A stretch of 64,000 nucleotides of DNA, from NCBI RefSeq assembly GCF_005943945.1, contig NZ_CP040710.1:1809001-1873000 (forward strand), read 5' to 3'. A model generated the notes under the pieces. That model saw only the letters and a list, made by a program, of their open reading frames with translations. It had not been told where the DNA came from and did not search any database. Shown here piece after piece: positions 41,740 to 50,073 of the stretch. The position numbers were made by a program, and so were the translations under genes. The stretch's first letter is position 1; every line of letters starts with the position of its first letter. The stretch is from Aggregatimonas sangjinii (lineage in GTDB: Bacteria; Bacteroidota; Bacteroidia; Flavobacteriales; Flavobacteriaceae).

Positions 41740-43932
41740 TTGGAAACACTTTCCGTTAATTTTCTCATCAAAGACTCTCCGACCGCCGTCGCCATTCTGG
41801 ACAAGGATATGTGCTTTATCGGTCATTCTAAGGTATGGCTTGAGGAGTTTCCTTCAAAGTCCGCTTCATTGATCGGTAAATCGTATTACGAAGTCCTTCC
41901 CACTACTCCTTTAGCGCTTAAAAAAATACATCTGCAATGCCTAAAAGGCAAACTAAATCAGCATAAAGGGAAGAAATTCGTTCATGCCAACGGCACCGTA
42001 CAATGGCTCAAATGGAAAATCAATGCATGGAAAGACGAAGCGGGAAATATAGGAGGACTAATCATCGTACAGGAAGACATTACCGAAACCAAACGGCGTG
42101 AGGAATTGCTGTTAATAGCCGAAAAAGTTGCCAAAATTGGGGGTTGGGAAGTAGACATGGCGACCAGTAAAGTATATTGGACGGAAGTTACCAAAGAAAT
42201 TCATGAGGTACCGCAAGACTATGAGCCGAATCTCGAGGAGGGCATCAACTTCTATAAAAAAGGAGAACATCGGGATAATATCACCCGTATGGTCAGTGAA
42301 GCCATCCAAAACGGAACCCCATGGGATACCGAGCTCATCATCGTAACCGCAAAGCACAAAGAATTATGGGTGCGGGCCAAGGGCGAAGCCGAGGTCATAG
42401 ATGGCGAATGTGTGCGTATTTATGGTACATTTCAGGATATTGATGAACAAAAGAAGACAGAACTGGCGTTTTTAAAAGCAACCGAAAGGCTCTCCGTTGC
42501 CACTCAAGGGGCAAAAGTAGGCATTTGGGACTATGACATCGTGAACAACAAATTGGTATGGGACGATAATATGTATAGTCTTTATGGCGTCAATAAAAGC
42601 GACTTTAAGGGTGAATATGAGGCTTGGCAGGCCGGATTATATCCAGAGGATAAAGCCCGCGGCGACCGAGAAATTAAAATGGCCATTTCAGGCAAAAAGG
42701 AATTTGATACCATGTTTCGCGTGGTTTGGCCATCAGGTGAAATACGCCATATTCGCGCCATTGCCGTAACCCAAAGAGATGCTGATGGTAAAGCGATTAA
42801 AATGACCGGCACCAACTGGGATATTACGGAACTGAAAAACACCCAGTTACAGCTTGTGCGCAGTAAGGAATCTTTTAAAAATACCTTTAAAAATTCGGCC
42901 ATCGGCCTGGTAACAGTCAGCTTAGATGGGACTTTTATGGAAGTAAATCAAAGTATGTGCAAGAGTTTGGGCTATTCTGAAGAGGACTTATGCAAACTGA
43001 CATTTAAGGATATTACACATCCCGATGACTTGAAAAAGGACTTGGCGCTATTCAAAAAAATTACGGATAGAAAACAGGATAGTTTTCAAACCGAAAAACG
43101 GTATTTCCACAAAAATGGAACTATTGTTCATGCCATTCTTACCGTAAGTGCCGGCAAGGATATCCACGGTAAACTGTCTTATTTTATTGGTCAAATCATT
43201 GATATTTCAGAAAGAATCAAAATCAAGGATAAATTGACCCACTATGCTGAGATAACCAAAGAGCAAAATGAGAGCCTGCTGAATTTTGCCCACATTGTAT
43301 CGCATAACCTCAGATCACATTCCAGTAATCTGTCCATGATATCCGGTTTTCTCCATACGGAAAAAGACGAATCGGAACGTGGTAATTTGCTGGGTATGCT
43401 AAGCGAGGCCTCGGACAGCCTTATGGAGACCGTATTACATTTGAACGAAGTGGTTCAGGTAAAAGTGGGCGCACCTGAAAAGATGAAAAAGGTGAACCTC
43501 TACAATACCATCAAAAATGTTGAAAAAAATCTAAGCCTTCTTATCCAGGAAAAAAATGCCAGCAGTTGTATCGATATACCAAAGAATCAAACCATAAGCG
43601 CCATTCCGGCCTATTTGGATAGTATTCTCTTGAACCTTTATACGAATAGCATCAAATATAGTTCCCCTAATCGGGCACCAATTATAAAAATAAGCGCCAC
43701 GCAAACGGCTAATAATTTGGTCGTGACATTTAACGATAATGGTCTTGGGATAGATATGGATAGACATGGCAGTAAACTGTTCGGCATGTACAAAACATTC
43801 CATCGTAATAAGGACGCCAAGGGAATAGGCCTGTTTATCACAAAAAATCAGATCGAGGCTATGAGCGGTAAAATAGCGGTAGAAAGCGCCGTTGATGTAG
43901 GAACGACGTTCACCTTACATTTTGTACTCTAA
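41740..43932 (+). CDS. Multi-PAS hybrid-free sensor histidine kinase
   Basis: The 730-residue protein starts at TTG; the PAS homology begins at once and an in-frame stop lies at 41719. About four PAS/PAC domains cover residues 10-490, with no membrane segment. An atypical phosphoacceptor region follows (IVSHNLRSHSSNLS, His522), then a HATPase domain with the N-box (Asn636) and DNGLGID. It senses an internal signal and phosphorylates a regulator. A CheY-like gene follows 30 bp downstream and is the obvious partner. Confidence 0.9.
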   Translation: METLSVNFLIKDSPTAVAILDKDMCFIGHSKVWLEEFPSKSASLIGKSYYEVLPTTPLALKKIHLQCLKGKLNQHKGKKFVHANGTVQWLKWKINAWKDEAGNIGGLIIVQEDITETKRREELLLIAEKVAKIGGWEVDMATSKVYWTEVTKEIHEVPQDYEPNLEEGINFYKKGEHRDNITRMVSEAIQNGTPWDTELIIVTAKHKELWVRAKGEAEVIDGECVRIYGTFQDIDEQKKTELAFLKATERLSVATQGAKVGIWDYDIVNNKLVWDDNMYSLYGVNKSDFKGEYEAWQAGLYPEDKARGDREIKMAISGKKEFDTMFRVVWPSGEIRHIRAIAVTQRDADGKAIKMTGTNWDITELKNTQLQLVRSKESFKNTFKNSAIGLVTVSLDGTFMEVNQSMCKSLGYSEEDLCKLTFKDITHPDDLKKDLALFKKITDRKQDSFQTEKRYFHKNGTIVHAILTVSAGKDIHGKLSYFIGQIIDISERIKIKDKLTHYAEITKEQNESLLNFAHIVSHNLRSHSSNLSMISGFLHTEKDESERGNLLGMLSEASDSLMETVLHLNEVVQVKVGAPEKMKKVNLYNTIKNVEKNLSLLIQEKNASSCIDIPKNQTISAIPAYLDSILLNLYTNSIKYSSPNRAPIIKISATQTANNLVVTFNDNGLGIDMDRHGSKLFGMYKTFHRNKDAKGIGLFITKNQIEAMSGKIAVESAVDVGTTFTLHFVL

Positions 43933-43962
43933 ACCTATATAAAACTCTAAATTAAGTGACAA

Positions 43963-44364
43963 ATGAACAAAGTGAGAAGCACTTGTATAATCGACGATGA
44001 TCATATTTTCGTATATGGTACCAAGCGTCTCATCAAAGAAATCGGTTTTAGTGATAACATTTTGGTATTCAATAATGGACAAGATGCTATCGACGGCTTG
44101 AACCAAATGACCGCCAATGGAGAAGAACTACCATCGGTGATATTTCTCGACTTGAATATGCCCATCATGAACGGATGGGAATTTTTGGAAGACTTTGTAA
44201 AAATACCCAATAACAATAGGGAAAAAGTAACTATCTATATGATTAGTTCTTCCGTTAACCCTAGAGATTTAGAAAGAATCAAGGAATACCACATTGTTAA
44301 TGATTATATCCTCAAACCGATGTCTTCGGACGATTTACAGCGCGTACTTAAACAAGCCGTATAG
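43963..44364 (+). CDS. Single-domain response regulator
   Basis: The 133-residue protein is a receiver domain alone: acidic pocket CIIDDDH, phosphoacceptor Asp in FLDLNMP, and YILKPM with the conserved Lys. There is no output domain, so it acts by protein-protein contact or in a phosphorelay. It directly follows the PAS kinase. It lies between the two arms of the polyketide cluster. Confidence 0.92.
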   Translation: MNKVRSTCIIDDDHIFVYGTKRLIKEIGFSDNILVFNNGQDAIDGLNQMTANGEELPSVIFLDLNMPIMNGWEFLEDFVKIPNNNREKVTIYMISSSVNPRDLERIKEYHIVNDYILKPMSSDDLQRVLKQAV

Positions 44365-44433
44365 TGCATAAATAAGGTGGTATTGCTTACAAAACGAAAT
44401 CAAAAGAGCCCTGTAACGACTGCTTCCAAACTT

Positions 44434-45237
44434 TTATCGTAAACTTTCACCTCCATCGACTTTGATGACTGTCCCGGTAATCCATTTTGCGTCTTCGGTA
44501 GTAAGAAGATAAGCTACATTGGCAACATCTTCCGGGCTTGTCAATCGCCCGTTGGGGTTTCGCAACAAGGCATTTTTTTTAAGCGCTTCATGGCCCGGAA
44601 TCATACGAAAAGAGGTGGTGTCAGTGATACCGGCTTGTAAACAATTCGCTTTTATTCCCGAATCGGCAAATTCCAATGCAATATTTCTCGTTATGGCTTC
44701 CAATACGGCCTTGGCCGCGGAAACCGCGGCATAGTTGGCCCATGCCTTTTGGTTTCCTTCGCTGGTAAACGAAATCACCCTGGAATCCTCTGCGAATAAT
44801 TGTTCCGCATGCAGGGCCTTTACCCAATCGTATAAACTAAGGGCCATTGCATCAACTGTCAATTGAAAATCGGCATTTGAAAGTGTACGACCGCCCTCGG
44901 AACGCATCGGTTTCAAATTGCCCTTTGCAATACTGTGCACCAACACCCGTATGCCCTGCGAATTTTTCAACATTGTCTTTAAGGAGCGGATGATTTCAGC
45001 TCTTTTCTCCAGATTAACGGCATCCATATTAAAAGATTCTAGCCGTACGCGCTCTAAACTGATCTCCTTAAAATGGGCGTCAATGCGCATCGCATCGGCT
45101 TTTCTATCCCTATGAACAATAAGGATATCAAATCCGTTCTTGGCCAATTTTTTCGCCGTTGCCAGCCCCAGGCCGCTACTACCACCCAGAATTAAGGCCC
45201 ATCCTTTTTTATCTTTTTTGTCCATTTTCAAATACAT
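44434..45237 (-). CDS. Enoyl-ACP reductase-type SDR (FabL/FabI-like)
   Basis: The 267-residue protein has the cofactor motif GGSSGLG (18-24). Its Tyr169 and Lys176 are separated by six residues (Y-x6-K), the signature of enoyl reductases, not the Y-x3-K of ketoreductases. It would complete the chain-elongation set (ketosynthase, dehydratase, ACP) in this cluster; a ketoreductase is not in the window. It follows the type III synthase gene by 226 bases, so it may have its own promoter. Confidence 0.82.
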   Translation of the reverse strand: MYLKMDKKDKKGWALILGGSSGLGLATAKKLAKNGFDILIVHRDRKADAMRIDAHFKEISLERVRLESFNMDAVNLEKRAEIIRSLKTMLKNSQGIRVLVHSIAKGNLKPMRSEGGRTLSNADFQLTVDAMALSLYDWVKALHAEQLFAEDSRVISFTSEGNQKAWANYAAVSAAKAVLEAITRNIALEFADSGIKANCLQAGITDTTSFRMIPGHEALKKNALLRNPNGRLTSPEDVANVAYLLTTEDAKWITGTVIKVDGGESLR

Positions 45238-45354
45238 TAAATCGCAAACACAAATTCAAGATTCAAATAACGAGGCGTTAAAGGCTTTCTGACATGATTG
45301 CGCATTGCCAAGAAAGACATCTGAATTTAAGATTTTTTAGATATTCTACCTCGC

Positions 45355-45430
45355 GCATGAGACACCGAGCATCGTGCATCAAACACCGAACATCTTAAAT
45401 TACATACTAAGCGCAGTCGAAGTGCAAACA
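45355..45430. repeat. Inverse copy of the CACTTCGACTG dispersed repeat
   Basis: The complement reads CACTTCGACTGCGCTTAGT (45408-45426) and GATGCTCGGTG (about 45363-45373), the same elements as in the 66-bp repeats at 32046-32203. Confidence 0.7.
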
Positions 45431-45463
45431 TCGACTATCCAATAGCCAACACCCATTACCACC

Positions 45464-46519
45464 TTACCATTCCAACAATACACGCTGGGCTGAAAATCCC
45501 GGTCCAAAACTGAGCATCAGCCCCTGCTCTCCTTTCTTTATATCCTGTTCCATAAAACGTTCGAGGACATACAGCACCGTGGCGCTGCTCATATTGCCAT
45601 ATTGTCTAAGCACTTCCCGTGTCTCATCGATATCCTTGCCCAATTCCCCAAAGAGGGATTCAACGGTTTGAACGATTTTTTTTCCTCCGGGATGAAAGAT
45701 CAAATGATCTACTTGGGCTATGGAACTGCCCATCTTTGCTAAAAAGGGATGAACAATGTGTTCGAAATTGTCTGAAATCGCCTGAGGTACACTGGGATCT
45801 AGAATCATTTTAAGCCCGAAATTCGTCAGGTCAAAACCCATGAGATGCGTAGAATCGGGGAAATGAAACATCTCGCTCCCAACGATTTTTGGTCCAGTAG
45901 TCCCCTTTTTAGATGATAACAGGACACAAGCCGCACCATCACCAAAAATCGCGGCACTGACCATATTTGCCATGGAGTAGTCATTGAGCTGAAAGGTAGC
46001 GGTCGGACTCTCGACTGCGACCACGGCCGCACGTTTACCGGGATTCGCCCTTAAAAAGTTTTCGGCATAGATCAAGCCCGAAATACCGGCCGCGCAGCCC
46101 ATTTCGGTAACAGGCAAGCGCACGACATCGTCCCTTAAGTTCAATGTGTTGATCAAATAAGCATCCAAAGACGGTATCATGATACCCGTACAGCTTACCG
46201 TAATGATAAAATCCAAGGATTTGGCCTTCCATGCGGCATTTTTAAGCGCTTTTGTGAGCACTTGGGAACCCAATTTTTTTACTTCACGAGCATAAATAGC
46301 ATTCTTATCCTCGAACGAGGTGGCGGTAAAGACCTCTTCGGGATCCATGATACTATACCGCTTATCGACGGCCGCACCTTCAAAAATTTTGATAACCTTA
46401 CGTCGAAAGCGTTCCTCCCGGTCACCAAGCCAAAGCTCCACAAATGGAATAATATCGGCTGTAGCCTTAGCATATTTTGGAAGCTGCTTGGCAACTGTTT
46501 TAATACGGATGTCGTTCAT
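45464..46519 (-). CDS. Type III polyketide synthase
   Basis: From ATG at 46519 the product has 351 residues with the chalcone-synthase-like fold. The catalytic triad is visible as Cys142 (EMGCAAGISG), His276 (IFHPGGKK) and Asn309 (YGNMSSA), with the C-terminal FGPGFS. It extends an acyl starter with malonyl-CoA and cyclises it. The neighbours, a methyltransferase (four-base overlap) and an FAD oxidoreductase, match the synthase-methylase-hydroxylase set of bacterial alkylresorcinol and quinone clusters. The dedicated ACP arm suggests a long acyl starter (inference). Confidence 0.93.
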   Translation of the reverse strand: MNDIRIKTVAKQLPKYAKATADIIPFVELWLGDREERFRRKVIKIFEGAAVDKRYSIMDPEEVFTATSFEDKNAIYAREVKKLGSQVLTKALKNAAWKAKSLDFIITVSCTGIMIPSLDAYLINTLNLRDDVVRLPVTEMGCAAGISGLIYAENFLRANPGKRAAVVAVESPTATFQLNDYSMANMVSAAIFGDGAACVLLSSKKGTTGPKIVGSEMFHFPDSTHLMGFDLTNFGLKMILDPSVPQAISDNFEHIVHPFLAKMGSSIAQVDHLIFHPGGKKIVQTVESLFGELGKDIDETREVLRQYGNMSSATVLYVLERFMEQDIKKGEQGLMLSFGPGFSAQRVLLEW

Positions 46520-47241
46520 GGTGTGTTTGGTCGTTTGGGTTGCATAATCCATACATAGCGAAATGCCCATTTCCATTCGATAATATGGCGCATATGGGGT
46601 AAATCTTTGGCGAAATTCAGTAAATCATGCTTTTTGAAACCTTTACGAATAGATATGAGTCCGTCGATCTTGGCGGTATTCGTTTTAATGAATATCAAAC
46701 TGAATATCTTGAAGAGATAAAAGGCCACGCGGCTTCGGTGCAGGTCGTTATTGATGACACCGATTTTTGCCAGGCGGGCGCATTGTTTCAATAATGCCGG
46801 TAATTGCTCATTGCTAAAATGATGTGTGGTCAGGGTTGTAATCAGGATGTCGCAGTTCAAATCGGTTTGGTTCAATTCCAATACATCTTGTTTCAAAAAT
46901 CGAATTTCAGGATAACCGACCGATGCCTCTTGGGCGATTTGTAGCGTGTTGGTATTCAGGTCGATACCGATAAAATCAGCATTTATTTCACGCTTTCGGC
47001 AATATTGGGCTACTTCCCGCAACATCGTGCCATCACCACAACCGACATCTAAAACAATATAACGTTCTTGTGGATGCTCCCGTACCAATTTGGCAAACGC
47101 TTCGATGGTAATGGCGTTGCCCCCCAAAATCCGATTAACCCGATTAATGTCGTCCAAAACTTCTTTCAATTGTGTTCCCCCCCTTTTGAAGTCATCCATA
47201 ATTTCGGTCTCCGTGCTCCTTTTCTTTAATCTTCCTAGCAT
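46516..47241 (-). CDS. SAM-dependent methyltransferase
   Basis: The 241-residue protein has a class I methyltransferase fold: motif I VLDVGCGDGTMLRE, motif II ADFIGIDLN, and the LITTLTTHHF stretch of the fourth strand. It probably methylates the product of the adjacent type III polyketide synthase. Its genes overlap by four bases (synthase) and seven bases (oxidoreductase), so translation is coupled. Confidence 0.9.
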   Translation of the reverse strand: MLGRLKKRSTETEIMDDFKRGGTQLKEVLDDINRVNRILGGNAITIEAFAKLVREHPQERYIVLDVGCGDGTMLREVAQYCRKREINADFIGIDLNTNTLQIAQEASVGYPEIRFLKQDVLELNQTDLNCDILITTLTTHHFSNEQLPALLKQCARLAKIGVINNDLHRSRVAFYLFKIFSLIFIKTNTAKIDGLISIRKGFKKHDLLNFAKDLPHMRHIIEWKWAFRYVWIMQPKRPNTP

Positions 47242-48362
47242 ATGATGGGTTTACCATGGGTTTGTGCGATCAGTTTTTGTAGAAGCCATGATGATTTGGC
47301 AAGTGTGGCCATGGCCACATTGGAAAGGGATTCGTTCAACAAGATCGATTGCAACTGCCTCCCTCTGTTTAAACGTCTTTCAAAATTCGTATTCCAAGTC
47401 GACGTGTATGCCATCTCCAAGTCGGATCGATCGACATCCTTACAGTCAAAATAGTGAAGAACATGTTCCGCAGCTATTTTAGCACTATGAATGGCCATAG
47501 CCATCCCATTCCCGCAAAGTGGATGGATCAATCCGGCAGCATCGCCGCACATCAACATATGATTCACGACAGCCTTTTTCGATTCAAATGATATTTGGGC
47601 AATCGTCAAGGGAGCCTCGAAAATAGGCGTCGCATCTCGCAGAAAATCGCCTAGGAACGGATTTTGGCTTATGACTTTATTGTTAAAGTTAAGAATGTCT
47701 TTGTAGTGCTTAAAGCTTTCATAAGAAGTCAAGTAGCAAAAATTCACTGCGCCCGTTTCTGTTTTAGATAGTCCACCGTAGCCCCCCTTAAAATTGTGCA
47801 AGGCCACCTTGTTTTTTGGAAAATCCGGGTAGTCATAATGGCATTTTACACCTAGCCATGAAGATGGTTGGCGCATGAATTTTCGGTTCAATCGCTTATC
47901 GATATTGGAGCGTTTACCGAAAGCACCTATGGCAATTTGTCCGAGGTATGCCTGGTTTTGCGCATCGGTACACTCAAAGGAATCATTTTGAAACGTTACG
48001 GAGGTAATCGAATGGAAAACGAACTCTACTCCTACGGCCAACGCCTTTTTGTACAATAATTCATCAAAAGCATACCTGCTGATGCCTATCCCGCCCAGGG
48101 GAAGCTCCAATTCCGTAAACCGTCCTTCTCGTGTGCTCAGTAGCAAGGTGTCTATCGCCACTGAGGTATCAGATAGAAAAATTTGCAAAGATTCCAGATA
48201 GGGAATGACTTCATTGGAAACGTACTCGCCGCAGACCTTATGCCGTGGGTAGGCTTCCTTTTCAAAAACGCAAACAGAACGGCCTTTTCCCGCCAAGTGA
48301 ATGGCTGCTGTCAGCCCCGCAAGGCCACCGCCGATAATAAGTACATCATAAGGCTTCTTCAT
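47235..48362 (-). CDS. FAD-dependent oxidoreductase (geranylgeranyl reductase/hydroxylase-like)
   Basis: From ATG at 48362 the product has 375 residues. The Rossmann FAD motif is VLIIGGGLAGLTAA at the start, with the second FAD region LMCGDAAGLIHPLCGNG. It belongs to the flavin monooxygenase/geranylgeranyl-reductase superfamily. It would hydroxylate the ring or reduce the chain of the polyketide product, like SrsC next to SrsA and SrsB in Streptomyces. It is the first gene of the operon. Confidence 0.9.
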   Translation of the reverse strand: MKKPYDVLIIGGGLAGLTAAIHLAGKGRSVCVFEKEAYPRHKVCGEYVSNEVIPYLESLQIFLSDTSVAIDTLLLSTREGRFTELELPLGGIGISRYAFDELLYKKALAVGVEFVFHSITSVTFQNDSFECTDAQNQAYLGQIAIGAFGKRSNIDKRLNRKFMRQPSSWLGVKCHYDYPDFPKNKVALHNFKGGYGGLSKTETGAVNFCYLTSYESFKHYKDILNFNNKVISQNPFLGDFLRDATPIFEAPLTIAQISFESKKAVVNHMLMCGDAAGLIHPLCGNGMAMAIHSAKIAAEHVLHYFDCKDVDRSDLEMAYTSTWNTNFERRLNRGRQLQSILLNESLSNVAMATLAKSSWLLQKLIAQTHGKPIIC

Positions 48363-48387
48363 CAATGGTGAAGATAGCACATAAACA

Positions 48388-48417
48388 AAAAAAATCCCGC
48401 CTTATTGGACGGGATTT
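48388..48417 (-). terminator. Terminator of the OmpA-lipocalin operon
   Basis: AAATCCCG (48392-48399) and CGGGATTT (48410-48417) pair perfectly. Read on the minus strand, the stem is followed by a T-run. It ends about 30 bp before the oxidoreductase ATG. Confidence 0.8.
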
Positions 48418-48433
48418 AAGAAAATATATTGAC

Positions 48434-49129
48434 TCATTCGCCAGTTTTCATCTTGGCTTCTTTCTTCAATTCTTCATCAGCAATTATAGCTAATTCCACT
48501 CTACGGTTCTTGGCTTTGCCTTCCTTGGTTTCATTATCACCGATAGGCTGGGTCTCTCCATACCATTTTGTTGTAAATCGTGAGGCATCCAACCCTTTTG
48601 ATGTGAGGTATTGGGTAACGGACTTCGCACGTTGTTCGGATAAGGTTTCGTTGTACTCGTCCGGTCCGGCGCTATCGGTATGGCCCTCTACGAGGATATA
48701 GGAATTCGGGTATTCTTGAAAAATATCCGCCAACTTATTCAAGGTAGTCGCCGAAGTTCCCTTTACATTCGACTTATTGGTATCGAAATAAACACCGGCG
48801 TCTTCTGTAAAAGTCACATTAATGCCTTCCCCAACACGAGTTACCACTGCTCCTGGAATCTCTTCCTCGATTCGCTGGGCCTGTTTATCCATTCGGTTTC
48901 CGATATAACCACCCGCAGCACCACCTACGGCGGCACCAATGATGGCACCCAACACGGTATTTCCACCTTTTCCAATGTTATTTCCTAAGACCCCTCCTAT
49001 CGCTGCACCGCCGGCAGCGCCTATAACAGCTCCTTTTTGGGTCTTATTCGCGTTTTTAGTAGCATTACAGCCAATGAGCAATGTCATCGCCATAAACGTA
49101 TAAATCAATTTTCTTCCTTTATGTATCAT
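48434..49129 (-). CDS. OmpA-family lipoprotein with glycine zipper
   Basis: The 231-residue protein has a lipoprotein signal (LLIGC, Cys21) and a glycine-zipper region (GGAAIGGVLGNNIGKGG and GGAAGGYIGNRM). The OmpA C-terminal peptidoglycan-binding domain covers about residues 115-225 (YILVEGHTDSAGPDEYN, LSEQRAKSVTQYL). It anchors the outer membrane to the cell wall. It is four bases downstream of a lipocalin gene and has its own terminator. Confidence 0.93.
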   Translation of the reverse strand: MIHKGRKLIYTFMAMTLLIGCNATKNANKTQKGAVIGAAGGAAIGGVLGNNIGKGGNTVLGAIIGAAVGGAAGGYIGNRMDKQAQRIEEEIPGAVVTRVGEGINVTFTEDAGVYFDTNKSNVKGTSATTLNKLADIFQEYPNSYILVEGHTDSAGPDEYNETLSEQRAKSVTQYLTSKGLDASRFTTKWYGETQPIGDNETKEGKAKNRRVELAIIADEELKKEAKMKTGE

Positions 49130-49132
49130 GTT

Positions 49133-49606
49133 CTATTTTTTTGTGAATTCATATACAATCGTGACGCGCTCTGCACCTACCGAAACATTCGATTTTAAAA
49201 CCATCGCATTTTCCGTCATTTCCGAGATGTTGAGCCTGTAGCCTACACCGCCAGAAATATCCTTGTATTTTTCATCGATACGTTTTAGCTGTAATTGATT
49301 CGGGCTGCCGTCTACGACCGACCAGCGAATGTAGCGGTCTCCCCCTTCACACAGGGTAGATTGTGCAATCGTGTAACGCCCGGTATTGTTGTTGTTTCTA
49401 AAAAACCAATTACTACCCTCGAAACATATGTCTTTGGCATCGTTGAAAATGACCGATGAGAAATTGCCCTCACCGTTTTCATAGGATACGTTGTTCAATA
49501 TCCATGTGCCACTGAGCGTATTTTCCTGTTGCCTTGCCTGTTTCGAGACCGAGCAGGACGACAACGCGGTTGCCAGTGCAGCGAATAGAATAAGTGTTTT
49601 GTTCAT
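49133..49606 (-). CDS. Lipocalin-like lipoprotein
   Basis: The 157-residue protein has a lipobox (LSSCS, Cys18) and a lipocalin-family pattern: LSGTWILNNVSYE at the start, strands with NTGRYTIAQS and a C-terminal VTIVYEF. It is likely an outer-membrane lipid-binding protein. It is cotranscribed with the OmpA-family gene, three bases apart. Confidence 0.82.
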   Translation of the reverse strand: MNKTLILFAALATALSSCSVSKQARQQENTLSGTWILNNVSYENGEGNFSSVIFNDAKDICFEGSNWFFRNNNNTGRYTIAQSTLCEGGDRYIRWSVVDGSPNQLQLKRIDEKYKDISGGVGYRLNISEMTENAMVLKSNVSVGAERVTIVYEFTKK

Positions 49607-50073
49607 ATTTCAGTTTTTGTTTTGATTTATAGATGTACGTTGCGGTACCTTTTTTAGTTGGCGCCCAACCTACGATCTATCATAAGTTTAACAGTTGCAA
49701 AGCAAAAGCATCATGAGGAAACCTGATAGGCGGAAAGATTTTAATGTTGACTCATTTGCCCGAAATCCGATGAAATGCTCCTTGAGGAGTCGTAATCCAT
49801 TGAGCTTTCTGCCGGACGGGTAGCGTCAAAATCTTGGATTAGAGAACCATCGCGGTATTTGTCTCGACCCGAACCGTCGGAATCGAGGGAAGAATCCTGG
49901 CGTTGTTTGTTTTAAAAATCATAAATCTGTTGGCAGGCGAACTAAACTTTTTGTCTTAACTCTTGAATCTAGCCTCTTATCGCTATGGAACGTAAATAAC
50001 TTAATGCTACGCCCAAGGCGGAGCCTTTCGGAATTTTATTGATCAAGGCACTTCATCGCAATGTAAAAGGAGT
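49607..50073. other. Long intergenic region with a short unexplained open frame
   Basis: 467 bases downstream of the E1 gene. On the minus strand a frame from 49909 to a stop at 49741-49743 reads as an acidic, Ser-rich peptide (LIQDFDATRPAESSMDYDSS), but it has no usual start codon. It may be a remnant. A TTGGATTAG near 49836 is not otherwise explained. Confidence 0.4.
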
